A DNA stretch of 64,000 nt from Campylobacter avium LMG 24591 (GTDB lineage Bacteria; Campylobacterota; Campylobacteria; Campylobacterales; Campylobacteraceae). The notes under the pieces were generated by a model. The model worked only from the letters and a program-made list of their open reading frames with translations, did no database searches and had not been told where the DNA came from. Shown here piece by piece: positions 20,625 through 29,196 of this stretch (position 1 is the stretch's first letter; the number at the start of each line of letters is the position of its first letter). The DNA lies in assembly GCF_002238335.1 (NCBI RefSeq), contig NZ_CP022347.1:1612001-1676000 (forward strand), in the 5' to 3' direction. The translations under genes and the position numbers were made by a program.

Positions 20625-21716
20625 TTAAGATAGCTTATAAGCCTTTTTTATCATGCTTAAATTTGAGCTCAAATTTAAAAGCAAGCAATCAGCCATAACA
20701 AGCCTTAACATAGCAGTACAAAGCACAGAGCCTCTTACGGCTACGCAAGGATCGTGTCTGCCTTTTATGAGGCATTTTACAGGCTCATTTTTTGTATTTA
20801 TACTATCTTGTTCTAAAAATATCGAAGGCGTGGGCTTAAAATGAGTTTTTATCTCTATATTAGCTGCATTGCTAATGCCTCCTAAGATACCTCCTGAATG
20901 ATTGCTTAAAAAGCCCTTTTGATTTAGGCAATCATTTGCCACACTTGCTCTCATCTTGCTAAGACTTACCCCGCTTCCTATCTCTACAGCCTTTACAGCA
21001 TTTATTCCCATTAAAGCGTGGGCTATTTTGCTATCTAGCTTGTCATAAAGTGGCTCTCCAAGTCCTATAAAAGCATTTAAAACCCTAGAAAAAACCACTC
21101 CACCAACGCTATCTTTAGCATTTCTAGCCTCTAAAATTTCAGCCTTTAGCCCCTCTTCTAAGCCTTTATCAAGACAAAAAATTTCACTATCTTTAGCAAA
21201 GTCAAAGTCTAAATCCTCATTTTTAAGAGTGCTTTGCAAACTACCCACTCCTAAAATTCCACTTTCAACCTCTATGTTAAATTCCCTTAAAAGCATAGCG
21301 GCCACAGCCCCTGCAGCTACCCTTGCTACGCTTTCTCTAGCACTTGCCCTGCCCCCGCCTCTGTAATCTCTTATGCCGTATTTGTGAAAATAAGTAAAAT
21401 CAGCGTGCGAGGGACGAAAAATATCCTTGATATTATCATAGTCTTTTGAGTGCTGATTTTCATTAAAAACCACTATGGCTATGGGAGTTCCTGTGGTGAA
21501 ACCTTCAAAAACTCCGCTTAAAATTTCAGCCTTATCGCTTTCCTTTCTTTGGGTGCTAAATTTATTCTGCCCCGGCCTTCTTTTATCAAGCTCAGCTTGT
21601 AAAAAGTCATAATCAAATTTCACTCCGCTAGGCATACCATCTATCACGCAACCAAGTGCCTTGCCGTGACTTTCTCCAAAACTTGTAAATTTAAATCTAG
21701 TGCCAAAGCTATTCAT
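20625..21716 (-). CDS. aroC: Chorismate synthase
   Basis: 363 residues. Family motifs are GESHGKALGCVIDGMPSG near 14-31, RGGGRASARE near 118-127 and NHSGGILGGISNG-like NHSGGILGGISNAANI near 276. It converts 5-enolpyruvylshikimate-3-phosphate to chorismate using reduced FMN. It overlaps the rnc stop by four bases and is probably co-transcribed with rnhA and rnc. Confidence 0.97.
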   Translation of the reverse strand: MNSFGTRFKFTSFGESHGKALGCVIDGMPSGVKFDYDFLQAELDKRRPGQNKFSTQRKESDKAEILSGVFEGFTTGTPIAIVVFNENQHSKDYDNIKDIFRPSHADFTYFHKYGIRDYRGGGRASARESVARVAAGAVAAMLLREFNIEVESGILGVGSLQSTLKNEDLDFDFAKDSEIFCLDKGLEEGLKAEILEARNAKDSVGGVVFSRVLNAFIGLGEPLYDKLDSKIAHALMGINAVKAVEIGSGVSLSKMRASVANDCLNQKGFLSNHSGGILGGISNAANIEIKTHFKPTPSIFLEQDSINTKNEPVKCLIKGRHDPCVAVRGSVLCTAMLRLVMADCLLLNLSSNLSMIKKAYKLS

Positions 21717-22375
21717 AATAATCCTAACTTCTCAAGTGTAAGCCTTGCAGCTATTTGCTGGGCTTCTTTTTTCGTACCTGAAATGGCTCTTGCCATCTCT
21801 TTTCCGTTAAGCTCAAGTGCTATTTCAAATTTCTTTTTATGGTCAGGCCCAAAGGCTCTTAAGGTTATATACTCTGGCGTTTGAGCCATAGTAGCTTGGG
21901 TGTGTTCTTGAAGTTCAGTTTTATAATCTTTGCACAAATCAAGACTTATATCTGGGAAATTTTTTTGTATCAAAGCTAAAGAAATTTCTTTAGCCCTTTT
22001 AAAACCAGCTTCTAAAAATATCGCTCCTATGATGGCCTCAAAGGCATCTGAAAGGATGGAGGGCTTTTTGCGTCCGTTATTGCTTTGCTCTGAGGCTGAC
22101 ATAAGTATGAAAGTGCCTAGCTTTATGCTATTTGCTATCTTAGCAAAGGATTTTTCATTCACAAGGGCTGCTCTTAGCTTAGATAATTTTCCCTCAGCCA
22201 CATCCTTAAATTTCTCAAACAAAAGCTCCGCCACTACCAAATCAAGCACCGCATCGCCTAAAAACTCAAGCCTTTCATTATGCTTAGCCCCGCTCTGGCT
22301 TTTATGCGTTATGGCTTGTTTTAAAAGCTCTTTATCCTTAAAGTCATATCCTAATTTTTTTTCTAAATCCCTCAT
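21713..22375 (-). CDS. rnc: Ribonuclease III
   Basis: 220 residues. The catalytic signature NERLEFLGDAVLDLVVAELL lies at about 38-57, and a C-terminal dsRNA-binding domain covers about 150-220 (DYKTELQEHTQA...GTKKEAQQIAARLTLEKLG). It processes rRNA precursors and degrades double-stranded RNA, including sense/antisense duplexes of the type predicted at 44871-45045 in this window. Confidence 0.97.
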   Translation of the reverse strand: MRDLEKKLGYDFKDKELLKQAITHKSQSGAKHNERLEFLGDAVLDLVVAELLFEKFKDVAEGKLSKLRAALVNEKSFAKIANSIKLGTFILMSASEQSNNGRKKPSILSDAFEAIIGAIFLEAGFKRAKEISLALIQKNFPDISLDLCKDYKTELQEHTQATMAQTPEYITLRAFGPDHKKKFEIALELNGKEMARAISGTKKEAQQIAARLTLEKLGLL

Positions 22376-22377
22376 CC

Positions 22378-22815
22378 TTACTCCATACTTTTTTGCAGTT
22401 TTAAAGCCTCGTTTCTAGCTAAAAAATCACATCTTTCATTTTCTTTGTGCCCATTATGTGCCTTTAGCCAAAAGGCTTTTATCCTGTGTTCTTTTGAAAG
22501 ATTTAAGTACTCTTGCCACAAATCCACATTTTTTTTGCCCTTAAAATTTGTCTTAATCCACTTAAAAATCCACTCGTTTATGCTTTGAACCATTAAATTA
22601 GAATCTGTGTAAAGATTTATTTTACAAGGCTGTTTTATAAGCTTTAAAGCCTCGATGATAGCCTTTAGCTCCATTCTGTTATTAGTGGTATTTTGTTCTG
22701 CACCAAAACCTTCTTTTTCATAGTTTTTGGCCTCATATTTTAATATATAAGCCCAGCCGCCAATGCCTGGATTGCCAAGGCAAGAACCGTCTGTGTAAAG
22801 ATTAATCTCTGGCAT
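22378..22815 (-). CDS. rnhA: Ribonuclease HI
   Basis: 145 residues with the catalytic pattern LYTDGSCLGNPG (D8), the acidic residues in NRMELKAIIEAL and LYTDSNLMVQSI, and the histidine loop KAHNGHKENERCD. It removes RNA from RNA:DNA hybrids. One base of overlap with the upstream TPR gene. Confidence 0.97.
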   Translation of the reverse strand: MPEINLYTDGSCLGNPGIGGWAYILKYEAKNYEKEGFGAEQNTTNNRMELKAIIEALKLIKQPCKINLYTDSNLMVQSINEWIFKWIKTNFKGKKNVDLWQEYLNLSKEHRIKAFWLKAHNGHKENERCDFLARNEALKLQKSME

Positions 22816-23771
22816 TAAGCTTTCACCTCATCATTTTTAACCTCATAAAGTATAGCACAAGTTCCAAATTCATAACAAAAAGGACAGTGGTAGAAAAATA
22901 AAGGAAGCTGAGTTTTACAAGATGAACAAAAATACGAAAAATCAAGCCTTGCCTTAAAATTCGCCCGAGTTAAAATATAAAGCATTTTAAAATTTGAATT
23001 TGTAAAAGTAAAATTTTGCGGCGCTTCTTTTAAGGAAATAGCATAAAAAAATTCATCAAAATTCTTATCCTCAATCAAGTCTTTATTAAAATACAAAAGA
23101 TCGATTATATTTTCGAGTTCTTGTTTTTCATAGTGCTTAAAATTTTGATATACAAATCTTTTTAACATCTTACCTTTATCTTTTATCTTTGCGAAATTTA
23201 AGTCGGCATTTTTTTCTTTCATGAGCAAAATTTTTATGAAATTTTCCTCCTCTTTCGTATCCTCTCCTAACTCAAAAAGGCATAGCAAGGCTTGCAGGGC
23301 GTCATCGTATAATTTTAATTTTATATAAATTGTTTTTAAAAGCTTCAAGGCTTCTTTATTTCTGGGGCGAATTTGCAAGGCTTGCAGTAAAACATTCTTA
23401 CTTTTTTCCAAAAACCCTGCCTTAAAATAAAGCTTAGAGAGTTCTAAAAAAATTTCCTCTTGCTCGTTTTTATCCTTTGTTTTTTCCAAAGCTATTAAAT
23501 AAATTTGCGCAGCCTTTTCAAATTCGCCGCTCTTGGTAAAAACCAAAGCAAGAAAAAGCAAGGAAGAAAGGTTGAAATTTGAACCTCTTAAAAGCTCCTC
23601 ATGAACTGAGGCGATTTCAAATTTTTTAACAAATTCCTCAAGCTTTTGCCTTTCGTCTTTATTGGCAAAAATTCTCCACACATAATGGCTAAGCGCAACT
23701 ATAAAAACCAAAGCCACAAGAACAATAAGTCCGGTTATAGGGTCTCTGTATTCAACGAAGAAAAAATCCAT
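22815..23771 (-). CDS. Membrane-anchored TPR protein with C-terminal zinc ribbon, LapB-like
   Basis: 318 residues. An N-terminal membrane anchor (ITGLIVLVALVFIVALSHYVW, about 12-32) is followed by several TPR repeats (about 70-180) and a C-terminal metal site made of two CxxC pairs (CSSC...CPFC, about 281-300). The same order of anchor, TPRs and rubredoxin-like ribbon is found in E. coli LapB/YciM, which regulates LpxC turnover and LPS assembly. The TPRs here are fewer, so equivalence is not certain. In C. jejuni a similar gene (Cj1637c position) also adjoins rnhA. Confidence 0.65.
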   Translation of the reverse strand: MDFFFVEYRDPITGLIVLVALVFIVALSHYVWRIFANKDERQKLEEFVKKFEIASVHEELLRGSNFNLSSLLFLALVFTKSGEFEKAAQIYLIALEKTKDKNEQEEIFLELSKLYFKAGFLEKSKNVLLQALQIRPRNKEALKLLKTIYIKLKLYDDALQALLCLFELGEDTKEEENFIKILLMKEKNADLNFAKIKDKGKMLKRFVYQNFKHYEKQELENIIDLLYFNKDLIEDKNFDEFFYAISLKEAPQNFTFTNSNFKMLYILTRANFKARLDFSYFCSSCKTQLPLFFYHCPFCYEFGTCAILYEVKNDEVKA

Positions 23772-23870
23772 GACAAAAGTATAACCAAAGATTATAAAAT
23801 TTTACAAAATCCCCTTGACTTAGACTACTCTAATGTTATAATTACACAAAATTTTATACAAGGAGTTAGT

Positions 23871-24959
23871 ATGCAAAAGCAACTTGAAGAGGTCAAAAAC
23901 AAGGCTAGAATTTCAGCCACAGGCTTTGCCGTAGATAGCAAAAGCTCTAAATTTAAGCTCTTTAACTTCACAAGACATCCGCTTGGAGAAAAAGACATAC
24001 TTATAGAAATTCTTTATGCTGGAATTTGTCATAGCGATATACACTCGGCTAGAAGCGAATGGGGCGAGGGAATTTACCCTATGGTGCCAGGACACGAGAT
24101 AGCAGGAAAAGTTATAGCAGTGGGTGAAAAGGTAAAGAAATTTAAAGTGGGTGATTATGCCGGGGTTGGCTGTATGGTAAATTCTTGTAAAGAATGCGAG
24201 GCTTGTAAAAGCAGTCAAGAGCAGTTTTGTGAAAATGGCAAAACCGTCTTTACCTACAACTGCTTAGATTATTTTCACGGCGATGAGCCAACTTATGGAG
24301 GATATTCAAATAATATAGTAGTAGATGAGGACTTTGCAGTAACTGTGCCACAAAATGCACCACTTGAAAAGGTAGCACCTTTGCTTTGTGCTGGTATAAC
24401 TACTTATTCTCCGCTTAAATTTAGCAAGATTGGCAAAGGAAGCAAGGTAGGAGTGGCTGGCTTTGGCGGAGTTGGGGTAATGGCTGTAAAATACGCTTTA
24501 AAAATGGGTGCTGAAGTTTTTGTATTTGCTAGAAATGAAAACAAAAAGGATGAGGCTTTGAAAATGGGCGTTAAGGCACTTTATACCACGGATAAATTAG
24601 GCGAAGTTAAGGAAAAATTTGATCTCATACTATCTACCATACCTACTGCTTATGAGCCAATGGATTATGTAAATTTATTAAAATATGAGGGAGAATTAGC
24701 CATAGTTGGCTTACCGCCTACGCAAGATTGCCCTAGTATAAATATAAAATCCTTAGTCTTTTCAGCTGGGAAAAAGGTTTATGGCTCTTTAATAGGCGGT
24801 ATGAAAGAAACGCAAGAAATGCTTGACTTTTCCTTAGCAAATGAAATTTACCCAGAAACAGAGCTAATCTCAGTAAATCAAATAGATGAAGCCTATGATA
24901 AACTTACAAGTGGCAGGGCAAAATTTCGCTATGTTATAGATATGAAGAGCTTAAAATAA
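23871..24959 (+). CDS. Zinc-dependent NADP alcohol dehydrogenase
   Basis: 362 residues of the cinnamyl-alcohol/YahK branch of medium-chain dehydrogenases. Catalytic zinc ligands sit in GICHSDIH near 54-61 and GHEIAGKV near 77-84. The structural zinc is bound by a C-x2-C-x2-C-x7-C loop (CKECEACK...FCENG), and the Rossmann motif is GVAGFGGVG near 193-201. It reduces aldehydes. The start at 23871 has AGGAG at seven-base spacing and TATAAT at 23837-23842. Cj1548c of C. jejuni is of this type. Confidence 0.92.
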   Translation: MQKQLEEVKNKARISATGFAVDSKSSKFKLFNFTRHPLGEKDILIEILYAGICHSDIHSARSEWGEGIYPMVPGHEIAGKVIAVGEKVKKFKVGDYAGVGCMVNSCKECEACKSSQEQFCENGKTVFTYNCLDYFHGDEPTYGGYSNNIVVDEDFAVTVPQNAPLEKVAPLLCAGITTYSPLKFSKIGKGSKVGVAGFGGVGVMAVKYALKMGAEVFVFARNENKKDEALKMGVKALYTTDKLGEVKEKFDLILSTIPTAYEPMDYVNLLKYEGELAIVGLPPTQDCPSINIKSLVFSAGKKVYGSLIGGMKETQEMLDFSLANEIYPETELISVNQIDEAYDKLTSGRAKFRYVIDMKSLK

Positions 24960-25057
24960 GCAAATAGCAAGGATAGCCTTATCCTTGCGTAAATTTTTCT
25001 TTCTAAACTTAAATTCACAGCAATAAGTTCTTTACACTAAAAAATAAAGCAAAAAAA

Positions 25058-25073
25058 GGAATGATTTTTGCTT
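25058..25073 (+). promoter_or_regulatory. Sigma54 (RpoN) promoter
   Basis: GGAA, six bases, TTGCTT matches the Campylobacter RpoN consensus exactly (GGAA at 25058-25061, TTGCTT at 25068-25073). Transcription would begin near 25084, about 24 bases before the next start codon. In Campylobacter this promoter class is used mainly by middle flagellar genes under FlgSR control. Confidence 0.8.
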
Positions 25074-25107
25074 GTTATGCCTTGCATATATTTTGAAAGG
25101 AGATGAT

Positions 25108-25482
25108 ATGCAGGTAAATTACAAGACTATAAGTTCGCTTGAATTTGATGTTTTAAGCGGTTCTTACAAGCAGGTTGAAAAGCAAGTTGAGGATACATCA
25201 TCTAGCTCTTTTTCCTCTCTTTTGGAGGCTAGCTCGAGCACGGATAATAGCAGCGATCCTTACTCTTTATCGGGCAAAAACTACGCAAGTGAGCCTGATA
25301 GTATGGCTTCTTTGTCCTTTGGTGGGGATAGCCCTTCAAAAAACTCTTTTTCAAATGATTTTAGCACATCTTTACAAGCCTATAAATTTAGACAAGATGA
25401 GCAAAACATTTTAAACAAAAAAGAAGAGGGCTCTAGCACAAACAAAAGCACCTTGGATGAGCTTTTAAACCAAGTTTCCTAA
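25108..25482 (+). CDS. Serine-rich protein of the predicted sigma54/flagellar regulon
   Basis: 124 residues, about one fifth serine, with no hydrophobic segment and no recognised domain. The N-terminal part (MQVNYKTISSLEFDVLSGSY) is the least repetitive. The ATG at 25108 has AAAGGAGA upstream; an in-frame TTG further upstream would lie on the promoter itself. The consensus RpoN promoter suggests co-expression with flagellar middle genes. I suspect it corresponds to a small RpoN-dependent gene of C. jejuni such as Cj0428, but cannot confirm this. A role as flagellar accessory or secreted protein is inference. Confidence 0.75.
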   Translation: MQVNYKTISSLEFDVLSGSYKQVEKQVEDTSSSSFSSLLEASSSTDNSSDPYSLSGKNYASEPDSMASLSFGGDSPSKNSFSNDFSTSLQAYKFRQDEQNILNKKEEGSSTNKSTLDELLNQVS

Positions 25483-25491
25483 GCTTTAAGC

Positions 25492-26046
25492 TTAGGATAA
25501 GTATTGTTTTAAGACTTCTTTTTCTTTTTCGTTTAAATTTAAGCTTATAAAAACCTCTTCTTCACAAAAAGTAGAATTAAAATTTATATCGTTTTTTAAG
25601 CAAGTATGCTTAAATTTGTTAAAATCTTTTATCTTTATCTTAAGGCTTATGCTCTCTTTTAGCTCGAAATTTACAAATTCAGCTTCTTGTATGGCTAAAT
25701 TTAAGGCAGAGGAATAAGCCCTTATAAGCCCTCCAACACCAAGCTTTATACCGCCAAAATACCTAAGCACCACAGCAGCTGTGTCTATAAGCTCTGCACC
25801 TCTTAAGACATTAAGGCAGGGAAGTCCGGCAGAGTTTTTGGGCTCGTTATCATCGCTTTTATCCTCTACTATCTGTTTATTATCATTTAAATATCTATAA
25901 GCATACACAAAATGCACAGCCTTTGGATGTTCTTTTTTAAGCTCTTGCAAGAGCTTTTTATACTCTTTAAATTCGCAAAGATAGGCTATGAAGGTTGATT
26001 TTTTGATTTCTAACTTAGAATGGGATGTTTTTGCTATCTTTTTCAT
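25492..26046 (-). CDS. YigZ/IMPACT family protein
   Basis: 184 residues. The UPF0029 signature YRYLNDNKQIVEDKSDDNEPKNSAG...GGIKLGVGGLIRAYSSAL lies in the middle, followed by a short C-terminal domain. Members of this family (E. coli YigZ, eukaryotic IMPACT) are linked to translation control and peptide turnover, but the bacterial activity is unclear. It is convergent with the serine-rich gene; about ten bases separate them. Confidence 0.9.
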   Translation of the reverse strand: MKKIAKTSHSKLEIKKSTFIAYLCEFKEYKKLLQELKKEHPKAVHFVYAYRYLNDNKQIVEDKSDDNEPKNSAGLPCLNVLRGAELIDTAAVVLRYFGGIKLGVGGLIRAYSSALNLAIQEAEFVNFELKESISLKIKIKDFNKFKHTCLKNDINFNSTFCEEEVFISLNLNEKEKEVLKQYLS

Positions 26047-26064
26047 AGCAAAATGATAGCAAAA

Positions 26065-26538
26065 TTAAGACCTTTTAAATATACTTAGAATGAAAAAGCT
26101 TATTTTTTTTAATAAACTTCTTTTTGAATGTAACATTAAATATCTAGCTATATTCTTTCTACCAAACATAACAGCAAAGGAAAAAGGAGTCATTCCTAAG
26201 CCATTATTTTCATCTATATTCGCTCCATTTTCAACCAAAAGCTTACACATAGGTAGATAGCCCTTAAAACAAACCCCAGCTAGTGGAGTTTGTCCTCTGT
26301 CATTTTTTTCATCAACCCTAGCACCTTTTTCTAAGAGCATTTGTGCTGTTTTATAAGAATTATTATAAGCTGCAAGCATTAGCAAGGTATCGCCCTTGTG
26401 AGTTTTTAAATTCACACTAAGTCCTGCTTCTATCATAATCTTTAAATTTTCAGCCTCGTTATTTCTAGCAAAGTTAAAAGCCATATTACAAAGTCTTGCA
26501 AAGTGCTTTTCTTCTTCTAAGGAAAGCTCATTCATCAT
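26065..26538 (-). CDS. Ankyrin-repeat protein next to catalase (Cj1386-like)
   Basis: 157 residues with about three to four ankyrin repeats (HKGDTLLMLAAYNNSYKTA, DRGQTPLAGVCFKGYLPMC, GLGMTPFSFAVMFGRKNIA) and a hydrophobic C-terminus. Position downstream of katA matches C. jejuni Cj1386, reported to be needed for haem supply to catalase. Two ATGs are adjacent at 26538 and 26535. A long inverted repeat separates it from katA. No signal peptide is seen, so it should act in the cytoplasm. Confidence 0.85.
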   Translation of the reverse strand: MMNELSLEEEKHFARLCNMAFNFARNNEAENLKIMIEAGLSVNLKTHKGDTLLMLAAYNNSYKTAQMLLEKGARVDEKNDRGQTPLAGVCFKGYLPMCKLLVENGANIDENNGLGMTPFSFAVMFGRKNIARYLMLHSKRSLLKKISFFILSIFKRS

Positions 26539-26550
26539 CTTTTATCCTTT

Positions 26551-26604
26551 AATTTATACTAAGTGCCAATATGGAGGGAGGTTTATTGACACTTAGTATA
26601 AATT
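26551..26604. repeat. Long inverted repeat between katA and the ankyrin gene
   Basis: AATTTATACTAAGTG (26551-26565) is perfectly repeated in inverse as CACTTAGTATAAATT (26590-26604). One mismatch further in, pairing continues (CAATA with TATTG), leaving a purine-rich loop around TGGAGGGAGG. RNA from either strand would form a very stable hairpin just upstream of the ankyrin start codon, so it could attenuate, stabilise or serve as a dyad operator. Confidence 0.7.
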
Positions 26605-26627
26605 AGAGTGAGAAAAACTCACTCTAA
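26603..26627 (-). terminator. katA terminator hairpin
   Basis: A perfect 10-bp stem TTAGAGTGAG/CTCACTCTAA with a 5-base loop begins three bases after the katA stop. On the minus strand it leads into an AT-rich tail. Partial read-through into the ankyrin gene is possible. Confidence 0.6.
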
Positions 26628-26630
26628 GGA

Positions 26631-28055
26631 TTATAAGCCTAATGCCTTTTTAACGCCACTTGCGTAATCTGGGCTTATTTTTTCAAAATGAGCTAAGGCT
26701 CTATCTATAATGCTTTTTTCAACCCCATCCATAGAAGCAGCTATATTGCTGAAAAGTTGAGCTTTTTGATTATCATTCATTAGATTAAATAAAGCTCTTG
26801 GTTGAGTGTAGAAATCATCATCAAGTGGAGCATATCTTTGTGCCGCACCATCTAAAGCTAAATCTGGCTCTAAGTAAGACTTATCTTCTTTAGGGCTATC
26901 GCTATAGCTGTTTGGCTCATAGTAAGCTGCACCATTTTTGTATGTATCGCTATTCATCGCTCCGGCTACATTGTAAGTATTTACCTCGCTTCTTGCTCTA
27001 TTTACAGGTAGAAGATGATAGTTTGTGCCTATTCTATATCTTTGTGCGTCTGGATAGCTGAAAATTCTACCTTGTAACATTTTATCAGGGCTAAAGCCAA
27101 TTCCAGGAACTATATTAGCAGGACTAAAGGCAGCTTGCTCTACTTCGTTGAAATAGTTTTCTGGGTTTTTATTTAGCACCATTTCTCCTATTTCTATTAG
27201 AGGAACTATGCTGTGTGGCCAAACCTTAGTTAAATCAAAAGGATTAAATCCTAGCTTATCAGCTTCATTTTCAGGTAAAACTTGAATTTTAACAGTCCAT
27301 TTTGGGAAATCTCCCTTTTCTATAGCATTGTAAAGATCTCTTTGGTGAGATTCTCTATCTTTAGCTATTATGGCTTCAGCTTCTGCATTAGTAAGTGTTT
27401 TTATACCTTGTTTGGTTTTGAAATGGAATTTCACCCAAAATCTCTCACCTTTATCGTTTATAAGGCTGTAAGTATGGCTACCATAACCATTTACATTTCT
27501 ATAACTTGCTGGAATTCCTCTATCACTCATAAGTATAGTTACTTGGTGTAGAGATTCAGGACAGAGAGTCCAAAAATCCCAAGCGGCATTGTTGCTTCTT
27601 AAGTGAGTTCTAGGATCTCTTTTTTGAGTATGTATAAAATCTGGGAATTTGTAAGGATCTCTTATGAAAAAAGTTGGAGTGTTGTTACCAACTAGGTCCC
27701 AGTTTCCTTCTTTTGTATAGAATTTTATAGCAAATCCTCTTACATCTCTTTCAGCATCAGCAGCACCTGCTTCTCCAGCAACGGTTGAAAATCTTAGTAT
27801 AAGCGGGGTAACTTCGCCTTTTTGTAAAACCTTTGCCTTGGTGTATTTTGAAATATCTTCAGTGATTCTTAACTCACCATAAGCAGCAGAACCCTTTGCG
27901 TGAACTGTTCTTTCAGGGATTCTTTCTCTATTTTGGTGAGCTAGTTTTTCAAGTAAGATATAATCTTGCAAAAGTAAAGGTCCTTGTGCACCAGCTGAAA
28001 GCGAATTTTGATTATCCGCAACTACATTTCCAAAGTCATTCGTAAGCTTTTTCAT
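26631..28055 (-). CDS. katA: Haem catalase
   Basis: 474 residues, a small-subunit clade 3 catalase. The catalytic histidine is in [15 protein letters not shown], the asparagine in the [15 protein letters not shown] region, and the proximal haem tyrosine in [17 protein letters not shown] near 335-351. It breaks down hydrogen peroxide in the cytoplasm. In Campylobacter it is the only catalase and is repressed by PerR/Fur; the upstream region contains AT-rich TTATAATATAAT, which fits such control but is not a clear operator. Confidence 0.97.
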   Translation of the reverse strand: MKKLTNDFGNVVADNQNSLSAGAQGPLLLQDYILLEKLAHQNRERIPERTVHAKGSAAYGELRITEDISKYTKAKVLQKGEVTPLILRFSTVAGEAGAADAERDVRGFAIKFYTKEGNWDLVGNNTPTFFIRDPYKFPDFIHTQKRDPRTHLRSNNAAWDFWTLCPESLHQVTILMSDRGIPASYRNVNGYGSHTYSLINDKGERFWVKFHFKTKQGIKTLTNAEAEAIIAKDRESHQRDLYNAIEKGDFPKWTVKIQVLPENEADKLGFNPFDLTKVWPHSIVPLIEIGEMVLNKNPENYFNEVEQAAFSPANIVPGIGFSPDKMLQGRIFSYPDAQRYRIGTNYHLLPVNRARSEVNTYNVAGAMNSDTYKNGAAYYEPNSYSDSPKEDKSYLEPDLALDGAAQRYAPLDDDFYTQPRALFNLMNDNQKAQLFSNIAASMDGVEKSIIDRALAHFEKISPDYASGVKKALGL

Positions 28056-28199
28056 AATCTATCCTTCAATTAATAAATTTTATTGATTAAAAAATTATAT
28101 TATAAGAAAAATAAAACTAAAATTAAATTTTTGTCAAATATTTAAGAAGAAATTTTAAATTATTAGCTTGTTGAATTTTCTTGTTAAATTTAAAGATAT

Positions 28200-29195
28200 T
28201 TAGTAAAGTTCGAAGTATTTAGATATTTCTTTGCCCTCTTTTGTCTTTGTTAAAGCTAGCATTAGCAAAACTCTAGCTTTTTGAGGGTTTAAATCATTTG
28301 CACTTATAAAGCCTTGTTCCTCATCCTCTTTGCCTAAAGGAACAAGACCTGCACCGACACGAGAGCTTTTCACAACCACAAGCTTTTTAGCTTTTAATAG
28401 CTTTATTAGGTGCTTTTTTGAATTTTCATGAATGCTTCCTGCTCCACTTGCCGCCACTACTATGCCTTTGGCTCCAGCCTTTAAAAAGGCATCTATGGCT
28501 ACTTTGGAGCCATCATTTGCGTAAGAATAAACTATATCAACCTTTGGCAACTTTTTAAGCCCTCTCACGCAAAATACTGAATTTACTGTGTGTAGCTTGG
28601 TGCTGTTGTGGCTAAAAAAGACTTTCCCGTCTATTATGTAGCCTATTTCGCCTGAATTTTGTGCCTTAAAAGCGTCTATGTTTAGGGTATGCGTTTTGCT
28701 CACATCTCTGGCTGCGTAAATTTTATCATTTATGGCAATCATAACGCCTTTATTTCTAGCCTGTTTATCTGCTGCTAAATACACAGCGTTATAAAGATTT
28801 TTAGCACCATCAGCACTTATGGCACTTGCTGGCCTCATGGCTCCTGTTAAAACTATAGCTTTGTTTGTGTGCGATACCAAATTTAAAAAATACGCCGTCT
28901 CCTCCATGGTATCCGTGCCGTGCGTTATAACTATACCATCTACTTTTGGGCTTTTTGCTAGCGAATTTACTCTTTTTGCAAGTTTGAGCCAAAGCTCATC
29001 GCTCATGTTTGAGCTGTCTATATTTGCGATTTGTTCCGTACTTAACTTTGCTATATCATCTAGTCCTGGCACAGCCTTAAGCAAGGAAGTTATACTAAGA
29101 ACACCCGCTTTATAATCTGTACTTGTACTTTCATCGCTAGCCTTTGCAGCTACCGTGCCGCCTGTGGCTAGTATGATGATATTTGGCTTTGACAT
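28200..29195 (-). CDS. ansA: L-asparaginase
   Basis: 331 residues. Active-site motifs are ILATGGTVAAK (T11 region), the STDYKAG flexible loop, and VITHGTDTMEETAYFL near 86-101. It hydrolyses asparagine to aspartate and ammonia. The N-terminus MSKPNIIIL has no signal peptide and argD begins two bases away, so this copy should be cytoplasmic; some C. jejuni strains carry a secreted form. It is the last gene of the run argB-argD-ansA. Confidence 0.95.
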   Translation of the reverse strand: MSKPNIIILATGGTVAAKASDESTSTDYKAGVLSITSLLKAVPGLDDIAKLSTEQIANIDSSNMSDELWLKLAKRVNSLAKSPKVDGIVITHGTDTMEETAYFLNLVSHTNKAIVLTGAMRPASAISADGAKNLYNAVYLAADKQARNKGVMIAINDKIYAARDVSKTHTLNIDAFKAQNSGEIGYIIDGKVFFSHNSTKLHTVNSVFCVRGLKKLPKVDIVYSYANDGSKVAIDAFLKAGAKGIVVAASGAGSIHENSKKHLIKLLKAKKLVVVKSSRVGAGLVPLGKEDEEQGFISANDLNPQKARVLLMLALTKTKEGKEISKYFELY

Positions 29196-29196
29196 G

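Noticed and set aside
24961-25057. CRISPR-like or tandem repeat near the sigma54 promoter
   Set aside because: Only short A-rich similarities; no regularly spaced repeat was found here or elsewhere in the window.
28060-28140. Perfect PerR/Fur box upstream of katA
   Set aside because: AT-rich sequence resembling TTATAAT repeats is present, but in this background it is not distinct enough to call an operator.
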